Notes under the pieces: generated by a model
Database searches by the model: none
What the model saw: only the letters and a program-made list of their open reading frames with translations
What the model was told of the DNA's origin: nothing
Assembly (NCBI GenBank): GCA_934045075.1
Contig: OW203727.1
Span: 19,604,311-19,668,310 of the forward strand
DNA length: 64,000 bases
Reading direction: 5' to 3'
From: Yponomeuta sedellus
Lineage: Eukaryota; Arthropoda; Insecta; Lepidoptera; Yponomeutidae
In this document: one piece after another, positions 35,240-64,000 of the stretch
Layout of the letters: each line of letters begins with the position of its first letter
How positions within the stretch are numbered: position 1 is the first letter of the stretch
Made by a program: the position numbers and the translations under genes

Positions 35240-35550
35240 CTGAGTGCTTAGTGCGAGTTTGACAGATCCAATCGAATAACTTTACTACCGCGTTAATCGA
35301 GCATTGAGTAGTGAGTATGAGTAAGTTAACCGTTCGAGCTGGCAAAACGCTGTCACAGTACAACTTGCACTCGCGTTTATTCGTGTTTTGGCTGGTAAAC
35401 GTATTCACTTCTCAACGTAAACCATTACAACTCGCACTCAGCAATTTTAATTTCCATACTTGTCGCTAGGTGGCGCTTCCTCGATGCCATAGAAATATGA
35501 GTTTACGTTAACGCGATCGAGTAGTTAAAAAACTCGCACTAAGCACTCTG
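35240..35550. mobile_element. MITE with GAGTGCTTAGTGCGAGTTT ends, copy 2
   Basis: Opposite-orientation copy of 10620-10897, about 311 bp, with the same termini and closely matching interior. A tRNA-like repeat unit starts immediately after its right end. Confidence 0.78.
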
Positions 35551-35773
35551 TTCTCTGTATTCTCTGTACGTAATACAGAGAATAGTGTAAAGAGGTTCAA
35601 AATTTCACTGATGCCGGTGAGTCGCCCATTAGCTCAGTTGGATAGAGCGCTGGCACGGATAGCCAGAGGTCGCGGGTTCGAATCCCGGCATGGGTGGAAT
35701 TTTTAGCCTCTAAATAGGTTTTTAAAATTGTCATTAGCACGGGTTAGTGCATTAAAAATAAAAATAGTATAAT
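35551..35773 (+). repeat. tRNA-like repeat family, best-preserved core
   Basis: The core 35623-35696 has a canonical A box (TAGCTCAGTTGG) and B box (GGTTCGAATCC). Its acceptor, D and T arms resemble metazoan tRNA-Ile as I recall it. The anticodon arm does not. The most promising copy for RNA polymerase III transcription. Confidence 0.82.
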
Positions 35774-35924
35774 CAATAGAGAATCGTTAAGAGATTTTTC
35801 TAAAGAAACTAATATCCAGACAATATTATTTATGAAATATTACGTAAGTACGTCAGGAACAAAATTAGTAATTTTGAAATCTATAGGTAGCCAATACGAT
35901 TTTCATAAAACGAATTAGCATAAA

Positions 35925-36240
35925 TTGTTGACCCCAAGATTTAGACTGGTAAAGATGAATACAATAAGATCCCAAATATAATAACCGTGCTAGAAACGCG
36001 GTTGTGCCAAAACGGGTACTTTGGTAACATTAAAGATTATTTAGATGATAACGTCGTCTGGAATTAAAGCCAGTTCAGTGCATGAGCTCTAGGATTTAGA
36101 ATGATGTAAACTCTGTTAACTAAGGATTTTCAAAAGACTAAGTTTAGAGTTTTATGTTTATTTGTTCTCGAAAATTATCTAGATATCCATTTTAACTTGT
36201 AACGTTTATCAATTCGCAAATTTTGTGCTAGTTTGCTAGA
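35925..36240 (+). mobile_element. Degraded Daphne/CR1-like LINE, 3' fragment
   Basis: CCCAAGATTTAGACTGGTAA and the following 3' UTR match the end of the element at 62980-63600. Non-coding remnant. Confidence 0.55.
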
Positions 36241-36803
36241 TTTTCTATAAATTTTAATTTATACGACCATTGAGCCAATTCTCACTTCATTAGACTTGGA
36301 ATTCTGCGACAGCCAAAATCTGTATTCTGAACGCCATGCTAGATTGAACTCGAATAAAAAAATACATGTCTAATGAATGACTCTGTCGAGTTATCTTATT
36401 TTTATTAGCCTTCGAATATTTTGCATCTACGCTTTCAATTCGCATGGGTGAGAATCGGCTCCCTCTGTGCACCAAAAAATGTAAAGTTGATGTGTTGTCT
36501 ACTGTGTTCTAAATTACACTGGCCTGTAAAACTAAGTATCACACTTTTAAAATTGCAATTAAGTGCACAAAATATACTTTCGGAATAAAAATGAGATTCG
36601 CAAAAGAGTTTAGTTTTGTGTATTTAAATCTCCATAGTAGGTAACCTTCTTTGACGTGGCTGAAAAAAAATCCTTTTGGGTATATAACTTAAGATAATAA
36701 AAAATGAACACTGTAGTACTTAAAAAACCTATTTAGAGGCTAAAAATGCACTGTAGTTCTTACTAGTTTTGCAGGTCAGTGTATATTAGGCAATACCACA
36801 ATA

Positions 36804-37197
36804 TAGACTTTTAGTCCGGATTTACTTACGGGTGTTGTTATATCGGCCTGGAAACCGGTTCTACGAAAGTGCAGTGATAGTGAATATCGAAATCGACACT
36901 GCAAGAACGAAGATGTCGTGAGCTGTGTCTGTGCCATCATGCCTAGTGGCATTGACGACGGGAAAGCAGTAGGCGCTGCGGCGCAAGCCAGCGGGAATCC
37001 CCCGCAGCCAGTGTCGGCACCCGCCCCACCTATCTCGGCGCGGGCGCGCCGCGCGCTTGCCCGTAGTGTGAGACAAGCAACCGACGACGCGAGCTCCGTC
37101 TCTGCTCACCATGATTAAGCTCTGCGAATCGGAGCGAAACCTGGTCAGACTTTTCCGATATAACAACACCCGTAAGTAAATCCGGACTAAAAGTCTA
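36804..37197. mobile_element. 394-bp element with perfect 43-bp inverted repeats and GC-rich core
   Basis: The first 43 bases (36804-36846) and last 43 bases (37155-37197) are exact complements, beginning TAGACTTTTAGTCCGG. The interior is strikingly GC-rich for this window and has a 60-codon open frame (36939-37118, plus) opening MPSGIDDGKAVG. No transposase is present. Perfect ends suggest recent mobility. The superfamily is not recognised. Confidence 0.8.
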
Positions 37198-37908
37198 CAA
37201 TGTGTTGTGCTTACGAAAGTTTTAGTTCAAAAATACCTCAGCGATTGAAATTACCAATTCGCGGTGGACACGCGTGGTAATTAAGACCATACTGTCTCTC
37301 TGAGAAACTCTGAGCCCTGTAGTGGGACGATTATAGGCACAAGAAAGACACAAGAAAAATCAGGCAATTAATAATTACAATCTTCAATCTCCTTCTTTAG
37401 GGTTCCGAAGGCAACAAGTCTGTATATCTGTTATTCTGTCCACGGCGTAGCTCAGATACGCTTAAGATAAACAGCAGAAAAAGTTGAATTTGGCATAGAT
37501 ATCCAACAATTAATCATGTCGACGAAACGGTAAAATAAAGTATTAAAAATTTATATGTTTTAAATACCTATATCAACCAAATCTCCCAAGTGCGTTTCGG
37601 GCCACGCGCAGTGTAGGGTTCCGTAGGAGGGGTTTTTTACCTGCTTTGCAGAAAGGCGAAACTGTAAGGATTCCCTGTTACGGCACTGGAGACTAAGGAA
37701 CGCTAAAAAAGGAAACATACTTACTCGTAAAAGGAAGGGCCTTCTCCGCATATTTTGACGACCAACTACGGAACCCTACACTGCACAGTATATCCTACAT
37801 GAACCCTACACTGTGCGTAGCCGATATGCTTTTAGCCGTGTTTTAATTAATTGATGATTTGATTCATCATGCTGGGTGTAAAACCGGCTAAGCGCATGTC
37901 CGGCCAGG

Positions 37909-39026
37909 CGCACACTGGGATCAGATTGGAAAAAAGTGGACATATGATATTTTGACCCCATTTTTCTTGTGACTCCTTACTTAATTGCAATAAATATTTA
38001 CTGATTGAAATGTGAATAACTTCGTAGTTTTTTAAAGATGTTAAAATAATGTTTACTAGGTGTGACGGAGAGTTTTTTCTTGACATTTCATACCAAGACA
38101 CCTACTTCATATCTCTGCGGCTTACAGAACGGTCACCGTTTGAAATTTCGTTTATTTTACCAATATTAGGATTGGTTGAAACCAAAAATGTTAATGACCA
38201 TGATTTAATAAATTAGAACGTTGCAATCATTAAAAAATATATTTAATGTATAGTTAATCAAACAAGAAAATATTAAATTGTATACTTACCAATGGCTACT
38301 CTAATGGATCAGTATTGACATGATTTTGTGATGTAATCAAAAATATTTCGTTTTCAGTTTCAATGTCGCTTTTGTCATCAACATAAGCATTTTTTCCGGC
38401 TTTGAAATAAGGTTTTGTGCTTCAGGAAATAGATCTATTTCTGATCTTAAAGCAATTGGCCTTCTGTGTGTAATGTATGGATCGGAACTAATCAAAAAGT
38501 GGTGAATGATGTCAGTATTTGTTATTTTACGATTAATTTTTCGCGAATGCCTTTCCCTAACATTTCTGAAGTCTTTATTTTTAGCTTCAAAAGCCTCTTC
38601 TGATAACAATTATGATCTAATTATGATTATTTATGAAAAACCCATCATAATAATGATAGGAAATACTTTTAGGACGTGTCTGCCTGTTCATTTATTTAGA
38701 CAAAATAAACGAAATTTTAAACGGCGACAGTTCTGTAAGCCGCAGAGATATGAAGCAGGTGTCTTAGTACGAAATGTCAAGAATAATACTCTCCGTCACA
38801 CCTACTAAACATTATTTTAACATCTTTAAAAACTACGTAGGTATGTACAAAAAAAGATTTTGCTCCATACAAAAAAAACTAAAATATTTTTTTCTCGTAA
38901 ATGGGTTAATTTATGACAAAATTTTATTCAGTAAATGTTTATTGCAATTACGTAAGGAGTCACTAGAAAAAAGATGGGGTCAAAATATCCTATGTCCACT
39001 TTTTTCCAATCTGATCCCAGTGTGAG
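37909..39026. mobile_element. Long inverted-repeat element
   Basis: The left arm (37909-38160) and right arm (38700-39026) are inverted copies; outer ends read CACACTGGGATCAGATTGG and its complement. The right arm carries an extra segment of about 75 bp. The loop holds a minus-strand frame. Direct copies of GTAGGGTTCCGTAGGAGG lie outside (37610 and 39030), so the real boundary may be wider. Confidence 0.65.
38337..38609 (-). CDS. Open frame in the loop of the long inverted-repeat element, unknown product
   Basis: A 90-codon frame containing LSEEAFEAKNKDFRNVRERH and NTDIIHHFLISSDPYI. It is charged, has no signal peptide or membrane segment, and is embedded in a transposon-like inverted repeat. 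It resembles, from memory only, the end of an uncharacterised transposon-linked protein seen in insects. Possibly a truncated fragment. Confidence 0.4.
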   Translation of the reverse strand: MLSEEAFEAKNKDFRNVRERHSRKINRKITNTDIIHHFLISSDPYITHRRPIALRSEIDLFPEAQNLISKPEKMLMLMTKATLKLKTKYF

Positions 39027-39354
39027 GCGTAGTGTAGGGTTCCGTAGGAGGAGGGTTATTTTAGCTGCTTTACAGAACTAACCACTTAATCAAAGTATAT
39101 ATTTGTGAAATTTGTACAAAGTTTTCTTTTTATAAGTGGTTCGCATATTTTGTCGTTAACTTGTAAAGCCTACTTAAGCGTGATAGTTTTCCTTTTAAAT
39201 GTATTATATGTCCTAATGCCTTAAACTCTAACAAAAAGTTGACATTTAAAGCTTAATACTTTTGTAAACGGATCCATAAATCGAATAATGGTCTCCTACA
39301 CTCACAATAAACATATTTTTAAATCGTACCATTTTGCGGCGCAATAAATAAAGG

Positions 39355-39488
39355 TTGTTGTCTGGATGAGATCACTTTTAGCGATAAGACCGCCGTCTGT
39401 ACTCTTAGGTTAACAAATATCTGTGTAATTTCCATTTTTATGTACAATAAAGTGTTCTCTATCTATTTATCTATCTATTTATCTAAAT
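39355..39488 (+). mobile_element. RTE-like LINE 3' end with TCTA tail
   Basis: Third copy of the same 3' end, with an imperfect TCTATTTATC tail of about 25 bp. Confidence 0.65.
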
Positions 39489-39599
39489 ATGTATTTTATT
39501 TTAATTTCAGCTTTCTAGTACTTTTCGGCTCTGTGCTAAGCCGCGGACAGACAGACGGACTGATATTGCGAAACTATAATGATTCCTAGTTTACCCTTC

Positions 39600-39960
39600 T
39601 TTTTCTTCTTATGATGCCTCTCCGAATAGCGAAGGTTGGCAGTCAGCTCCGCATATTTATCTCTGTCTCTCGCAAGGCCGAAGAACTCGGCAGCACTTGG
39701 CAGTCCATTCCCGTAATGTTTCTCGACCAGGATTTCTTTTTCCGGCCTACGCCTATGATTTTTCCCATCGAGATGTAGGAACAGTATCTAGGTTGTCTGG
39801 ACACTTGCTCAAAATATGCAAACTTTCTCCTTCGGATGGTATTTCAAAGCTCGCGCTTCTTGCTGACATGTCGTAGAACCTCCCTATTGGTAACTTTTTG
39901 GGTCCTTTTTGACTACGAAACCCTAAAAAAGCCGCTAGTATAGTCTTATTTATGGACCCG
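39600..39960 (-). repeat. Probable LINE 3' coding remnant
   Basis: Minus-strand traces such as AAEFFGLARDRDKYAEL resemble the tail of lepidopteran LINE ORF2 copies. Broken frames. It lies between the long inverted-repeat element and the protease start. Confidence 0.4.
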
Positions 39961-40183
39961 TTATGGACCCTGTCACACGCTCATTCATTCATTAATTCTG
40001 CCTTGTCAGTACCGGTTTAAGCACTGCAAGTACAATACAGGTTTATTAGATTTTTTTCCTCATACACATACCAAACAATCTCACAAACGTGGGATCGCTC
40101 AAGCAGTACGTTCACATTGTGGTGCAAAAGTTTCGCCTTAAAATAATAAAAAGGTTAAAAAAACATTCGCAAATTTGAGTGAA

Positions 40184-63975
<23,792 letters not shown>

Positions 63976-64000
63976 GTGAGTGAGTGAGAATTGATAACAT

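Noticed and set aside
36939..37118. Host gene exon in the GC-rich core of the 394-bp element
   Set aside because: The frame is 60 codons, low in complexity and without a recognised family; kept only as a possible captured fragment.
40020..40183. An NF-kB-type site upstream of the protease (GGGATCGCTC)
   Set aside because: It does not fit the GGGRNYYYYY pattern well enough to call.

Overview
This is eukaryotic nuclear DNA, almost certainly from a moth or butterfly. It is AT-rich, has spliced genes with GT-AG introns, and is packed with insect transposons. One of its two genes is a CLIP-domain serine protease of the Snake/HP21 type, and many of the dispersed repeats look like those common in Lepidoptera. 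The species assignment is inference from content only.

Two host genes can be reconstructed exon by exon. On the minus strand, a complete sorting nexin-4 gene (SNX4; 10 coding exons, 419 residues) runs from 16140 down to 4165. On the plus strand, a CLIP-domain serine protease begins at 40184 and leaves the window at its right end. Seven exons (284 residues) are visible: signal peptide, CLIP domain, activation site after Leu, catalytic His and catalytic Asp. The catalytic Ser lies outside the window. The two genes have no evident functional link.

Everything else is mobile or repetitive. At 1-4164 there are only dispersed repeats and AT-rich DNA. The SNX4 introns (4216-16062) hold a tRNA-like repeat family, a PIF/Harbinger derivative with a MADF fragment, a MITE, a hAT derivative with an 8-bp target duplication, and a partial copy of SNX4 exon 8. 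A full-length I-superfamily-like non-LTR retrotransposon (16310-21521) sits 158 bp from the SNX4 start codon. The intergenic block 21534-40183 holds a broken gag gene split by a 2.1-kb inverted-repeat element, SINE-like pieces, Helitron helicase and Tc1/pogo-like remnants, a 394-bp element with perfect 43-bp inverted repeats, and a long inverted-repeat element.

The protease introns hold a Penelope-like remnant, a second full-length retrotransposon flanked by an almost perfect 953-bp direct duplication, a 5'-truncated CR1-like element nested in a Penelope-type palindrome, and an uninterrupted 2.83-kb TCTA tetranucleotide array.

I found no evidence for a new multi-gene biological system. The strongest oddities are the 953-bp duplication around retrotransposon 2, the tRNA-Ile-like repeat family arranged in tandem and in head-to-head palindromes, the 2.83-kb TCTA array growing from a retrotransposon tail, and two little-explained inverted-repeat elements (22118-24235 and 36804-37197).
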